A stretch of DNA of 64,000 nt. Origin: Terriglobia bacterium (GTDB taxonomy: Bacteria > Acidobacteriota > Terriglobia > Terriglobales > Acidobacteriaceae). The position numbers and the translations under genes are program-made. Below are positions 9,136 through 18,099 of this stretch, one piece after another. Below the pieces are notes generated by a model. It saw nothing but the letters and a program-made list of their open reading frames with translations, searched no databases and was not told where the DNA came from. Numbering within the stretch: position 1 is the first letter of the stretch; each line of letters starts with the position of its first letter. The stretch covers positions 53,286-117,285 of the forward strand of contig JAIQGL010000020.1 in NCBI GenBank assembly GCA_020072585.1, given 5' to 3'.

Positions 9136-10389
9136 TTAGCTTACTTTTGCTACAACCATGGATGGCTCTTGCTGGCGGTTTAGCGCAGGAAGCGGCAGGG
9201 TACGCAATATCAGGATCAACATCGCGGAAAGGAAGGCCATTCCCGCCGCGCAGTAGAACACGGCGTTCCAGTTACCAAACTTCTTGAAGAACAGGGCGGC
9301 AACCCATCCGGCGAAAATGGCAGCCACGCCCTTAGCCATATAAAGGAAGCCGTAATTGGAAGTGGCATAGTTGGAGCCATAGTAGTCTCCAATGATTGCG
9401 GGGAAAAGCGAGAACATGCTGCCCCAGATGAAATACAGTGCGATCAAGGAGATAGTGAACGCGGTCCCAGAGGTGCGGCCGACCAGCAGAACGGCAACCA
9501 GGCCGACAGACTGAAGAATGTAAGGAACAAACATGGCCATTTCACGGCCCACGCGGTCAGAGAGCCAGCCCCAAAAGATGCGGCCTGCACCGTTGGAGAG
9601 GCGTCCCAGGGCGAGAGCTGCGGTGACGGCTGCGGCGCTGATCTTGAAGAAATCGGCCACAACCGCGGTCTGGATGGTGACCATGGATCCGCCCGTGTTG
9701 ATCATCACAAAAGAGAAGAACAGGAGATAGAAGTGAGGAGTCGCCATCATTTGCAGGCTGTTGAATTGTTGCGTGTTGCGCCGGACACGCGGCGAAACCG
9801 GCTTCTTGGCCGCAGGCGAGACGTGAAAGTCCGGCCCGGGATTGTGTAGAAGCTGCGCCGCGATCACGATCAGCACGCCCTGGGCTATGCCGGTATAGAG
9901 AAAAGCTTTGTGGTAGTCAGATGTGCGAATCACAAAGCTGATCATCGGAATGAAGAGAGCAGCACCCGCGCCGAATCCAGCGGTGATAAAGCCGGAGACC
10001 GTGCCACGTTTGTCGGGGAACCACTTCAATGCGGTGGCGACGGAGCCGCTGTAGATGAAAGCCGCGCCCACGCCGGCAATGGAATAGAGCACCTTCAGCT
10101 GTGTGAGGGTATCGGCGTAAGCCATGCCGGTCCAGCCGACGCCAACCAGCACGCCGCCGGCGGTGAGAAAAAGGCGCGGCCCGAGCCGGTCAATCAGCCA
10201 GCCCTCCACGGGCGTGATCCAGGTTTCAAAAACCAAAAATAAAGTTGCCGCCAATTGAATGCCGACGAGGCCCCAATCCTTGTGGGCCGCCTGGAGTGGC
10301 TTTACGAATAGCGCCCAGGCATATTGGAGGTTGGCGATCATAATCATGCAGACTAGAGCGCTGCCAAATTGAATCCACCGCTTGCTCAT
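9136..10389 (-). CDS. MFS transporter, oxalate/formate antiporter (OxlT/OFA) type
   Basis: A 417-residue inner-membrane protein with 12 predicted helices. The N-terminal WALFVKPLQ segment, the D-R-x-G-P-R loop (LIDRLGPRLFL) and the second-half LSDRVGREMAMF loop match the OFA subgroup, whose known members exchange oxalate for formate or carry other small carboxylates. It is the last gene of a three-gene minus-strand operon with a ketopantoate-reductase-family enzyme and an oxalate-CoA-ligase-like synthetase. That supports oxalate or a related dicarboxylate as substrate, but the substrate is inferred. A terminator follows. Confidence 0.85.
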   Translation of the reverse strand: MSKRWIQFGSALVCMIMIANLQYAWALFVKPLQAAHKDWGLVGIQLAATLFLVFETWITPVEGWLIDRLGPRLFLTAGGVLVGVGWTGMAYADTLTQLKVLYSIAGVGAAFIYSGSVATALKWFPDKRGTVSGFITAGFGAGAALFIPMISFVIRTSDYHKAFLYTGIAQGVLIVIAAQLLHNPGPDFHVSPAAKKPVSPRVRRNTQQFNSLQMMATPHFYLLFFSFVMINTGGSMVTIQTAVVADFFKISAAAVTAALALGRLSNGAGRIFWGWLSDRVGREMAMFVPYILQSVGLVAVLLVGRTSGTAFTISLIALYFIWGSMFSLFPAIIGDYYGSNYATSNYGFLYMAKGVAAIFAGWVAALFFKKFGNWNAVFYCAAGMAFLSAMLILILRTLPLPALNRQQEPSMVVAKVS

Positions 10390-10406
10390 ATTGTCATCTC
10401 CAGATT

Positions 10407-11393
10407 TTAGGTTTTTTGCGCCGCCGCGCTACGGCGCTCGGCCAGTAATTTGGTACAAGCGTACACAGTGCGCGTATGCGGCATGGGCAGGCCGATCCGT
10501 TCTCCCACCTCCAGCACCGCGCCTACAATTGCTTCCAATTCCAACGGCCGTCCTGCTTCCAGGTCTTGAAGCATTGACGTTTTGTGCTCACCAACTTTTG
10601 CCGCCCCTGCCATGCGCTGTTCGATTGAGACCTGCATCTTCACGCCTAGTTTCTCGGTCAGCGCTTCCGTTTCCTGCATGATGTTGCGGACCAAAGCTGT
10701 AGTTTCCTGATTAGTTAACATCTGTGCCAGCGTAGCTCCGGTCAAAGCACTGATAGGATTAAATGCCACGTTGCCCAGAATCTTCACCCATATCTCATTG
10801 CGCAAGTGTGTCGTCACCGGCGCGCGCAACCCTGAAGCAATCAGCGCCTCAGCTATCTTCTTGATACGCTCTGTCCTCGTTCCATCCGGTTCGCCCAGCG
10901 ATATGCGATTGCCTTCATTGTGCCGCACCACGCCCGGTTCGCTGATTTCCGTGGAGAAATAAATCAGTGATCCGATCACCCGTCGCGCCTCAATGGCTTG
11001 TGACACCACTCCCCCCGGATCCACGCGTTCCAATCTTGTTCCTGCCAGCGGACCGCCATCGCTCTGGAAGTACCACCAAGGGATTCCATTCTGCGTGCTT
11101 ACCACCGCGGTGTCCGGTCCCAGCACTGGCGCCAACTGTCCCACCAGAGGCGGAAGACCATGCGCTTTCACGCAGAGAAATACCACGTCCATGGGCCCGG
11201 CATCACTGAGGTCAGCCACGAGCCGGGGGTGCGCCACGAAATCATCATCGCTGCTGATCACGCGCACGCCTTTTTCCTGCATGGCGCGCAGATGCGGCCC
11301 CCGGGCATGCATGGTCACGTCATACCCGGCGCGTGCCATCAGTGCGCCCATGTAGGCCCCAACTGCCCCTGCGCCGACCATCAAAAATTTCAC
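10407..11393 (-). CDS. 2-dehydropantoate 2-reductase family (PanE/ApbA-like) oxidoreductase
   Basis: A 328-residue NADP-dependent ketoacid reductase-like protein. The N-terminus has the Rossmann motif MVGAGAVGAYMG. The C-terminal helical domain has the family's conserved stretch around NEIWVKILGNVAFNPISALT, including the Lys expected at the active site, and GRPLELEAIVGA near the end. True PanE makes pantoate for coenzyme A. Its place in an operon with an oxalate-CoA-ligase-like enzyme and an OFA transporter suggests a catabolic paralogue acting on another 2-oxo acid. The start ATG overlaps the stop of the upstream synthetase by four bases. Confidence 0.85.
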   Translation of the reverse strand: MKFLMVGAGAVGAYMGALMARAGYDVTMHARGPHLRAMQEKGVRVISSDDDFVAHPRLVADLSDAGPMDVVFLCVKAHGLPPLVGQLAPVLGPDTAVVSTQNGIPWWYFQSDGGPLAGTRLERVDPGGVVSQAIEARRVIGSLIYFSTEISEPGVVRHNEGNRISLGEPDGTRTERIKKIAEALIASGLRAPVTTHLRNEIWVKILGNVAFNPISALTGATLAQMLTNQETTALVRNIMQETEALTEKLGVKMQVSIEQRMAGAAKVGEHKTSMLQDLEAGRPLELEAIVGAVLEVGERIGLPMPHTRTVYACTKLLAERRSAAAQKT

Positions 11394-12883
11394 TTCTGCC
11401 CGTCCGCAAATGCTGATGCCAGCGCCCGCCGCTGTATCTTTCCAGTCGCGGTGCGCGGAATTTTTTCCACGATATGTATTTTCTTGGGCACTTTAAAGTC
11501 CGCCAGATGATGCTTGCAGTGCTCAATCAGCACAGCTTCGGTCTGCGGTTCTTTCAGCACCACGGCGATGGCCACTTCTTCTCCCCAGGTAGGATGCGGC
11601 ATGCCAAACGCCACCGCTTCCGCCACACAAGGGTGCGTGAGCATGACCTCGTCGATTTCCAGTGGAGCAATTTTTTCTCCGCCGCGATTGATCAGCTCTT
11701 TGATTCGCGCCGTAAGGTGCAGATATCCCTCGGCGTCAATCGTGCCCTGGTCGCCGGTACGGAACCAGCCCTTGGTAAATGATTTTTCATTGGCCTCAGG
11801 ATTGTTCTCATAACCTTCAATCACGTTCGGCCCCTGGATGACCACTTCACCAAGCTCGCCGCTGGGCAGAAGATTGCCTTCTTCATCCATGATTCCGACC
11901 TTGACTCCCGTGCCCGGCCCGACGGAAGAGGCCTTGCGCGCACGCGGAGGCAGCGGGTTAGAGCACATCTGGTGTGAAGCCTCGGTCATGCCGTACGCTT
12001 CCAGCACCGGCACCTGGATTATCTTCTCCAGCTTTTCCATCAATACTGGTGAAAGCGCAGAGCTACAGGAGCGCACAAAGCGCAGCTTGTCCAGCCCTTC
12101 AGGCTTTTCATTCAACCGCGCCACGGATAGCTGATGGATCGTCGGCACGCATGAGTACCAGGTCACGCCCTGCTCGCGCACCGTCCGCCAGAAGCTCATA
12201 GGATTGAACTTGTTTGGCACCACCACGGTGCCTCCGGTCATGAATGTGGAGAGCGTTGAAGCTACCAGGCCATGGATGTGGAACAGCGGCATCACGCAGA
12301 GTGAAACGTCCTTCGCCGTGAGTTCATAGGTCTTGGCCACATTTGCACATGAGACCACAAGGTTCTTGTGCTTCAGCGGGACGCGCTTGGGCCGGCCGGT
12401 ACTTCCGCTGGTATGAAGCACCAAGGCGACATCGTCGCCGCTGGGCGGATCGAAAGGAACGCGTTTCGGAGCGCCCACAATGCTCACGTAACCTTTATCA
12501 TCCATCTGCACCGCGTAGATCGGAACTTTTAAATGCTCGGCTGCGCGGCGCGCCTCTTCCGCGCCTTCTGGTGGGACGAGCAGCACTTTGGCGGAAGTAT
12601 CTTCAAGGTAGAAGCAGAATTCGTCAAAGCGGTACGCCGGATTCAGCGGCGCCGCCGTCCCGGCAATCGATCCGGCCAAAAAGGCCACAATCGTCGGCAG
12701 GCCGTTGGGCAGCACATTGGCCACCCGGTCGCCCCGGCGGATACCTATTCCCGCCAAGTCTTCCGCCATGCCATTCACCTGCCGGCGGAGTGACTCGTAA
12801 GTGATTGCGGTCCCAGTCTCAGGAATGATGACAGCAGTGGAATTCCCAGGGGCGGCGTTCAACAGCGAAGGAAGGTCATTCAT
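11390..12883 (-). CDS. acyl-CoA synthetase, oxalate-CoA ligase-like (AAE3/Pcs60 type)
   Basis: An adenylate-forming enzyme of about 497 residues that activates a carboxylate with ATP and CoA. Visible motifs are the P-loop-like LHTSGSTGRPKRVPL, AYGMTEASHQM, the hinge-adjacent WFRTGDQGTIDAEGY, and the C-terminal catalytic Lys region RTATGKIQRR. Stretches such as CVMPLFHIHGL, TWYSCVPTIHQL and RFVRSCSSALSP resemble plant AAE3 and yeast Pcs60, which make oxalyl-CoA. The ATG at 12883 is preferred over a TTG at 12904; a GGAG lies 10 bases before it. It is the first gene of the operon, with a promoter near 12941-12968. Oxalate as substrate is inferred. Confidence 0.82.
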   Translation of the reverse strand: MNDLPSLLNAAPGNSTAVIIPETGTAITYESLRRQVNGMAEDLAGIGIRRGDRVANVLPNGLPTIVAFLAGSIAGTAAPLNPAYRFDEFCFYLEDTSAKVLLVPPEGAEEARRAAEHLKVPIYAVQMDDKGYVSIVGAPKRVPFDPPSGDDVALVLHTSGSTGRPKRVPLKHKNLVVSCANVAKTYELTAKDVSLCVMPLFHIHGLVASTLSTFMTGGTVVVPNKFNPMSFWRTVREQGVTWYSCVPTIHQLSVARLNEKPEGLDKLRFVRSCSSALSPVLMEKLEKIIQVPVLEAYGMTEASHQMCSNPLPPRARKASSVGPGTGVKVGIMDEEGNLLPSGELGEVVIQGPNVIEGYENNPEANEKSFTKGWFRTGDQGTIDAEGYLHLTARIKELINRGGEKIAPLEIDEVMLTHPCVAEAVAFGMPHPTWGEEVAIAVVLKEPQTEAVLIEHCKHHLADFKVPKKIHIVEKIPRTATGKIQRRALASAFADGQK

Positions 12884-12940
12884 GAGAGCATGGCTCCGGT
12901 GCAAGGGGGTCTTTGCCTTGGTTACTGCTTTCGGGCGGCA

Positions 12941-12968
12941 AGTATATAACAGATAAATAAGGATGCAA
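12941..12968 (-). promoter_or_regulatory. sigma-70-like promoter of the oxalate-type operon
   Basis: On the minus strand a TTGCAT box (12968-12963) and a TATACT box (12946-12941) are 16 bases apart, placing the start of transcription about 50 bases before the synthetase ATG. The other bases between 12969 and 13324 show no gene. Confidence 0.5.
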
Positions 12969-13324
12969 GTCTAGCGCCCCAGTCATCCGGATGGCCGAAA
13001 TCAGCCACCCTCCCCTGGCTGAAAACCACCAGTTGGCTTTCTGAAGTCTCGATCCTGAGCTTGCCGAAGGTGAGAGGGTTCCTTATTTGATAAAACAATT
13101 GGCGCTTGGCCATTGGCAATTTGCTCTTGGATCGTTGGGTTCAGAACCCTTATTTTGTCCTGTTCAAGGCCCTGCTGATCCAGGGACAATATATAAAGAG
13201 GCCGTCCTCAGGTAAAAACCAATTCTGATCTGCGACTCTCTGCACAGATCCGCGGCAAGCCTTTTTCCATGTGGCCTTTAACTTGCTCCGTATTGTCAGA
13301 ATCCCTGACTTGGAGGCCGTAACG

Positions 13325-14035
13325 ATGAACGCAAGAAAGTGCCTCATCATTGCCCTGATGTTTGGATCGTTCTCAATCGCCCAAGCCCCTCACGGCATCG
13401 CGCCCCATCCGGACGCAGGTTCTTATTCCGCCCATGCTGGGCAGGATGGCGTTCAGGTCGGCGCATCGCTTCTGACACACAAGGACCTCAAGAAAATTTT
13501 TGCCACGGACGTGAACCAGTGCTGCCTGGTGGTGGAAGTGGCGTTCTATCCTCCGAAAGACAATTTCGTAAAGCTCTCACTCGATGACTTTATGCTGCGT
13601 GAGACCGGCATGGACGTGGGAACCAGGCCTTCCTCGGCTGAGGTGCTGGCTGCGCGGCTTGAAATCCGGCCCGTGCGGCCTGATCGTGAACATACTCCCG
13701 GCGTGACCGGCGGTTCAGAGATCGGCTATGAGCGCGCTGGAAGCACCGGCGGCAATCAGGACCCAACGCAGAGAACCAACCGCGGCGGCATTTATCAGCG
13801 GGAAAGCGTAGGCGTCGGCGTTCCTATCGGGGGAAAACAGCGTGGCCCTGAAGGCCCGGCAGAGGGCAACCGCCGCGCCATCCAGGCTGAGCTACAGGAA
13901 AAAGGCCTGCCGGAAGTGAGCGCCTGGGAGCCGGTCGCCGGCTATCTCTATTTCTCTGTTCCCAAGAAGAGCAAGAACGGCTACGAACTGGTGTACATGA
14001 TGGGCGACAAGAAAGTCGTTCTGCCGCTCAAATAA
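13325..14035 (+). CDS. exported protein of unknown function
   Basis: A 236-residue protein with a short signal peptide (residues 1-19, ending FSIAQA), so probably periplasmic or outer-membrane associated. The open frame runs back to 13271, but the ATG at 13325 starts exactly at the signal peptide. After a His/Gly-rich stretch comes a two-part beta-rich region: VNQCCLVVEVAFYPPKDNF early and EPVAGYLYFSVPKKSKNGY late. A Gly/Arg-rich linker (about 140-190) separates them. No catalytic motif or known domain is recognised. Confidence 0.75.
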   Translation: MNARKCLIIALMFGSFSIAQAPHGIAPHPDAGSYSAHAGQDGVQVGASLLTHKDLKKIFATDVNQCCLVVEVAFYPPKDNFVKLSLDDFMLRETGMDVGTRPSSAEVLAARLEIRPVRPDREHTPGVTGGSEIGYERAGSTGGNQDPTQRTNRGGIYQRESVGVGVPIGGKQRGPEGPAEGNRRAIQAELQEKGLPEVSAWEPVAGYLYFSVPKKSKNGYELVYMMGDKKVVLPLK

Positions 14036-14224
14036 GTTTCGTTTCTCCTTTCAATCTCTCCCTGCCTTATTTCTGCGGCTCCGGTTCATCACAATCGGGG
14101 CCGCAATTTTTTAGCAGGATTGCCGCTTTGGAGGTGCTCGCTGATTCGTTCGTCTGGCGCGGCAGTATACTCATTAACAGCGTTGCTGAAAGCCACAAAA
14201 AATTTCCCCCTGAGAGTCTTGAAG

Positions 14225-14944
14225 ATGGAATTTGTTAACTGCTATGCGGACGCCAGCCGCGCCGGCGCGTACGCCAGGCTCGAGTTCGCCAACACTTACT
14301 ATCTGGCCTACCGCGACCTGTCGGCGATTCTGGCCGCGCATGTAACCGGGACCAGGGCGCTTGATTTCGGTTGCGGCACTGGCCGGTCAACACGGCTCCT
14401 GCGGACGCTTGGCTTCAATGTGACCGGAGTGGATGTCTCAGAGGACATGCTGCGGATCGCCCGCGGCGTGGACCCTTCCGGCGATTACCGCCTGGTGCCT
14501 GGCGACAACTTCGCGGAGCTCGATGCCGGCGCTTTCCATCTGGTGCTCTGCGCATTTACCTTTGACAACATTCCTGCCGCGGACAAGGCCCGTATCTTTC
14601 GCGACTTGGCAAAGCTGCTGGCGCCGGGCGGGACCATCGTCACTATTGTTTCGTCGCCGGAGATTTACACGCACGAATGGGCCTCGTTTTCCACCCGGGA
14701 TTTTCCTGAAAATGCCGCGGCCCAGAGCGGCGATCTGGTGCGGATCGTGGTGACTGACCATGAAGACCGCAGGCCGGTGGAAGACATCGTCTGCACCGGT
14801 GAGTCGTATCAGGCGGTGTACCGGGAAGCGGACCTGAAGGTCATTCAGGTCCTGGAGCCGCTGGCCAAGGGCGACGAACCGTACGCGTGGGTCAATGAAA
14901 CCTGGATCGCTCCCTGGGTGATCTACGTGTTGAGACGAGCGTAA
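14225..14944 (+). CDS. class I SAM-dependent methyltransferase
   Basis: A 239-residue Rossmann-fold methyltransferase. Motif I is ALDFGCGTGRSTRLL, followed by the acidic end of strand beta2 in VTGVDVSEDML. Motif II is LVLCAFTFDNIP, then LLAPGGTIVTIV. The frame is open back to 14120, but homology-like sequence starts at MEFVNCYADASRAGAYA (ATG at 14225). The EFxNxYxD...RAxxYAxLEF opening is common in small-molecule methyltransferases. The substrate is unknown. It stands alone, with about 190 bases before it and 130 after. Confidence 0.85.
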   Translation: MEFVNCYADASRAGAYARLEFANTYYLAYRDLSAILAAHVTGTRALDFGCGTGRSTRLLRTLGFNVTGVDVSEDMLRIARGVDPSGDYRLVPGDNFAELDAGAFHLVLCAFTFDNIPAADKARIFRDLAKLLAPGGTIVTIVSSPEIYTHEWASFSTRDFPENAAAQSGDLVRIVVTDHEDRRPVEDIVCTGESYQAVYREADLKVIQVLEPLAKGDEPYAWVNETWIAPWVIYVLRRA

Positions 14945-15077
14945 TATTGTCCCGGCCTGTTGCCATGCTTCGCGGCGCTAAAGAAGATCCAGCCGGGTGG
15001 CCGCCAGCTAAGCCGACCACAAATGGGTGCTGATTTATTGCCGTAGAGTAATCCCCGCCACATGATATGTTCGGACC

Positions 15078-15602
15078 ATGGCTGTTTATGAAGATCGCAT
15101 CGCCCGCTTTTTTGCCAGAGTAGTGGTCCGGTTCATCTACATGATTCCGGCGGCGGTCTTCTATTTCCTGGTTTATCTAGGCAGGCGTATTCGAAGGTGG
15201 TATGTTGCAGGCCGTGCACTGAACTGGCCGGCAGCCGACGCAACCGTCCGTGGCAGCTATGAGCTCGATGAAAATGAAGTCCCCTTTTCCCGCAATGGCT
15301 GGGGTGAAGAGGAGACTGAAGGCAACAAGTACTATCCCCGGTGGGCTGTAGCTCTACAGTATGGCTATGAGGCAGCAGGAGAGTTTTACTCCGGCACTTA
15401 CTTTCTTCCCGCCACCTATTCTGACGGAGATCTTGCTTTCCAGGCGAAAAAAGCCTGGGCCGGCAAGACCATCGTTGTGCGCTACAACCCTTCTCATCCC
15501 AGCCAGTCATTCTTTCTGGAGCAGGATGGCGCCCCCGGCAAGCCTCACATCCCCCGGCTGCTCTCTTACCAGCCATACCTGACGGACTTATCTTTGAAGT
15601 AG
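15078..15602 (+). CDS. membrane-anchored DUF3592-like protein
   Basis: A 174-residue protein with one hydrophobic segment at about 13-35 (VVRFIYMIPAAVFYFLVYLG) and a soluble beta-rich domain outside the membrane. The WPAADATVRGSYELDE strand, the central ALQYGYEAAGEFYSGTYF and the late VVRYNPSHPSQSFFLEQD follow the DUF3592 pattern (W-x-x-x-x-A-x-V, Y...G, V-x-Y-x-P-x-x-P). Function is unknown. Confidence 0.75.
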   Translation: MAVYEDRIARFFARVVVRFIYMIPAAVFYFLVYLGRRIRRWYVAGRALNWPAADATVRGSYELDENEVPFSRNGWGEEETEGNKYYPRWAVALQYGYEAAGEFYSGTYFLPATYSDGDLAFQAKKAWAGKTIVVRYNPSHPSQSFFLEQDGAPGKPHIPRLLSYQPYLTDLSLK

Positions 15603-15728
15603 CACAAGGAAGTAGCACAAGGGAAAATGCAGGCGGATGAACGGATCTGAGGGGTGGAAAAGCGGCCCTTTCCCTGCGCTTTTTCATCGCAGAGGCAGGG
15701 GCGTTGCCGGTGCTATACTGCGGACATA

Positions 15729-16286
15729 ATGATGCTTAACCAACTCTTCTTGCCTACGCTGGTGCTGTTTATGTTCGCCGCGCCGGTAATGACTGACAAC
15801 CTCAACATCAAACCCGGCCTGTGGGAGTTCACGTCCACCACACAGAGCAAGGGTGCCCCGCCCATTTCCGCGCAGGAAAAAGCCGAAATGGAAAAAGCCA
15901 TGGCCAACATGCCGCCGGACCGTCGCGCCAAGATGGAAGCGGCCATGAAGGCGGCGCAAGGTGGAGCGGCCAGGCCCCACGTCCACAAAAGCTGCGTTAC
16001 CAAAGAAGACCTGAGCAAGCCCCTGGACATGGGCGATGACAAGGAGTGCAAGAAGACCATCCTCAAATCGACTTCCAGAGAGCAGGATATCCGGGTGGAT
16101 TGCACGAGCGGGACGCATAAAAGCAGCGGGACCATGCATTTTATCGCGAATAACTCTGAGAGCGTGAGCGGCGCCATGGACATGCAGATGTCCGACACGG
16201 GCGGAGCCATGACCGTGAAGATGAACTTCAGCGGGAAGTGGCTGGGTGCAAGCTGCGGCGATGTGAAGCCAATGTCTCACAAATGA
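15729..16286 (+). CDS. exported DUF3617-like protein
   Basis: A 185-residue protein with a signal peptide (ATG at 15729, hydrophobic core LFLPTLVLFMFAAPVM). The mature start NIKPGLWEFTSTTQ is the hallmark of the DUF3617 family. A Met/Ala/Lys-rich helical stretch follows (about 45-80). Then come SCVTKEDLSKP and paired cysteines (SCVT, ECKK, DCTS, SCGD) that could form disulfides in the periplasm. Function is unknown. A 12-bp hairpin lies about 90 bases downstream. Confidence 0.8.
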   Translation: MMLNQLFLPTLVLFMFAAPVMTDNLNIKPGLWEFTSTTQSKGAPPISAQEKAEMEKAMANMPPDRRAKMEAAMKAAQGGAARPHVHKSCVTKEDLSKPLDMGDDKECKKTILKSTSREQDIRVDCTSGTHKSSGTMHFIANNSESVSGAMDMQMSDTGGAMTVKMNFSGKWLGASCGDVKPMSHK

Positions 16287-16648
16287 TGTTCATAAATGAT
16301 GTCTCATAAGTAAGGTTTTCAAGCAGAACGTCCACCTGGGGGCATGGGGAAAAAGCCGGGTCGCGATCAGTGCCTTATCCCATCCTTCGCAAAGAACCAA
16401 ATGCGCGAAGGATGGGTGCCTGGCTCTTTTGATCTCTTCTAATCAGCGTTGATCCGTGTTTATTCGTGGTAAGATTTTGCTCTTCCGATCACGCGCGATG
16501 TCGGCGATCACCCCTCAAGGCTGAAAGCCCGGGCCACCCGCTGGGTTCTATCCTGTTCCTTGGCTTCAGCCCCTGAAGGTATCAGGGCACGGCTTCCAGC
16601 CGTGCCGTACAGACTCTCAATAGCGTGGGCTTTTAGCCCCTGCGGCCC
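16287..16648. repeat. gene-free stretch with two REP-like hairpins
   Basis: CCCATCCTTCGC (16379-16390) pairs with GCGAAGGATGGG (16405-16416), a 12-bp stem with a nearby T-run that could serve as a terminator. GGCACGGCT-TCC-AGCCGTGCC (16586-16606) is a perfect 9-bp hairpin. Between them, ATCAGCGTTGATCCGTGTTTATTCG-type sequence (about 16441-16470) resembles a dispersed repeat also seen near 48285-48310. A similar GGCACGGCTGAAGCC element lies at 49638. No protein gene is apparent. Confidence 0.65.
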
Positions 16649-17005
16649 TTAGGATTTCTTCTTCTTGCAGTTCTCGTGTTTGCGCTCGGCGCGGGCCATG
16701 ATCACGGAGAGTTTGATCTTGTGAACGTCGGCGATGGCCTTGAGCACTTTGAACGTGGGGTTCCTTTTTCCGTGCTCCATCTCGCTCATGTATCCCGGAT
16801 TGCACCCGACTTGGTGGGCCACCGTCGCGGAACTCAGGCCTTGCTTGAGCCGCAGCTCTGTGATCACCGCCCCAAAAGCCCGCTCAGGCGTGTCGTATTT
16901 GCGTTTTAGTTTCTTCGGGACTTTGCCGGCCACGTCTGGATCATCGGCCATTGACCCTGTATTATGCTTTCCGATATAGTGGATATGATTATTAAGCGTA
17001 ACCAT
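16649..17005 (-). CDS. XRE-family helix-turn-helix regulator
   Basis: A 118-residue DNA-binding protein. Residues about 43-105 form a Cro/C1-type HTH: AFGAVITELRLKQGLS, then SATVAHQVGCNPGYMSEMEHGKRNPTF with the usual SxxExGxRxP pattern, then LKAIADVHKI. The C-terminus is strongly basic (ends in four Lys and Ser). An alternative start at 16951 (MADDPDV) would remove an 18-residue extension; no clear Shine-Dalgarno decides between them. It has no partner gene, so its target is unknown. Confidence 0.75.
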   Translation of the reverse strand: MVTLNNHIHYIGKHNTGSMADDPDVAGKVPKKLKRKYDTPERAFGAVITELRLKQGLSSATVAHQVGCNPGYMSEMEHGKRNPTFKVLKAIADVHKIKLSVIMARAERKHENCKKKKS

Positions 17006-17187
17006 TCAGAACTGCTGCTGGCGCGAATGGGTATGAAAGCAAGCACGATGAAACCGCACGATTCCCGCCCTCCGCACCTCGCCATCCTGGTCCTCAATTC
17101 CAGCTGTTCTCCGTGCCTCGGTGTCCGGGGCCCCCGGCAAGCCCGATGTTGGCTTGCTGGGGTGGTTGCCTCCGTGGTAGGTGTTCC

Positions 17188-17361
17188 GTGAGCCGGTTCT
17201 TCTTTATCGTCGTGGAAGTGCAGGAAGAGGACAGGGAACTCATCCGGCTCATGCAGGTCAATCCGAGCCTCGCCGCCGCGATCCATCTCCCCGAGGGCTG
17301 CCGCTTCCGCACCTGCTTTGAAATCTCCGCCGAGTACGCGAAGGTGATTATCAATATGTAG
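17188..17361 (+). CDS. possible small protein of unknown function
   Basis: A 57-residue frame from GTG at 17188 (SRFFFIVVEVQEEDRE...). It has protein-like composition, with an amphipathic beta-alpha-beta pattern and one Cys each in EGCRF and RTCFE. The frame continues upstream to 17113, but that part overlaps a GC-rich REP-like hairpin and looks non-coding. No clear Shine-Dalgarno. Not recognised; it could be chance. Confidence 0.3.
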   Translation: MSRFFFIVVEVQEEDRELIRLMQVNPSLAAAIHLPEGCRFRTCFEISAEYAKVIINM

Positions 17362-17386
17362 GTTGGCAAATATGCAGATGCGGCAA

Positions 17387-17483
17387 AAATTCAGCCCCGC
17401 AGGGGCGAGATTATTGAGCCCAGGCCGTAAGGCCTGGGAAGGCTGGATGTAGAATCAGAGCCCTGAAAGGGCGACATAAAGCC
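17387..17483 (+). repeat. REP/BIME unit, copy 1
   Basis: A 97-base unit with three hairpins: GCCCCGCAGGGGC, CCCAGGCCGTAAGGCCTGGG and GCCCTGAAAGGGC. It is nearly identical (two differences seen) to 17533-17629. The spacer between copies is 49 bases. Confidence 0.9.
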
Positions 17484-17532
17484 ATGTCTTGGTTTACCGA
17501 ATCCTTCTGCAACATTCGTTTTCCGGCCAAAC

Positions 17533-17629
17533 AAATTCAGCCCCGCAGGGGCGAGATTATTGAGCCCAGGCCGTGAGGCCTGGGAAGGCTGGATATAGAA
17601 TCAGAGCCCTGAAAGGGCGACATAAAGCC
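17533..17629 (+). repeat. REP/BIME unit, copy 2, abutting the transposase start
   Basis: This second 97-base copy ends exactly at the GTG start codon of the RAYT-like gene, so the leader of that gene is the repeat itself. No separate ribosome-binding site is visible. A GAAAGGGCG segment lies 15-20 bases before the GTG. Confidence 0.9.
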
Positions 17630-18061
17630 GTGTCCCATTCCTTCGTCAAAAATCACATCCATCTGGTCTTTGCTACAAAAGACCGGACAGCAACCATCGC
17701 CAAAACCATTCAACCTGAAATGTGGTCATACTTGGCCGGCATCTGCCGCAACCATGGAATGGCCGCGATTGCCATCAATGGCATGGAAGACCACGCGCAT
17801 CTTCTATTTCATCTGCCGCCGACTATCGCGCTGGCCAAGGCTGTCCAGCTTCTCAAAACCAACTCATCCAAATGGATGAACGAACACGGACGGCGCTTCG
17901 CCTGGCAGGAAGGTTACAGCGCTTTCAGCGTAAGCGTTTCCAATACCGCCGTGGTGGCCAAATACATTCGTGACCAGGAAAAGCACCATCGCAAGATGAC
18001 GTTTGCGCAGGAATATGCGGCCTTGCTGAAAAAGCATGGGATCGATCCGGATGGGTCTTGA
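17630..18061 (+). CDS. REP-associated tyrosine transposase (RAYT, IS200-like Y1)
   Basis: A 143-residue single-strand DNA transposase-like protein. The N-terminus SHSFVKNHIHLVFATKDR is typical of the IS200/RAYT group. The HUH metal motif is in MEDHAHLLFHLPP, and the likely nucleophile Tyr lies in WQEGYSAFSVS. The end has YIRDQEKHHRKMTFAQEY. The GTG at 17630 gives a full-length family member; the longer frame from 17573 runs into REP sequence. REP units before and after the gene support the idea that it mobilises or maintains those repeats. The gene looks intact. Confidence 0.9.
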   Translation: MSHSFVKNHIHLVFATKDRTATIAKTIQPEMWSYLAGICRNHGMAAIAINGMEDHAHLLFHLPPTIALAKAVQLLKTNSSKWMNEHGRRFAWQEGYSAFSVSVSNTAVVAKYIRDQEKHHRKMTFAQEYAALLKKHGIDPDGS

Positions 18062-18070
18062 TGATATGTC

Positions 18071-18099
18071 GCCCCGCTGAAGCGGGGCTTTGCTTTTTT
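18071..18099 (+). terminator. terminator after the RAYT gene
   Basis: GCCCCGC (18071-18077) and GCGGGGC (18082-18088) form a 7-bp stem with a TGAA loop, followed by TTTGCTTTTTT. The stem matches the GCCCCGC/GCGGGGC hairpin of the REP units, so a REP arm may have been used as terminator. Confidence 0.8.
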
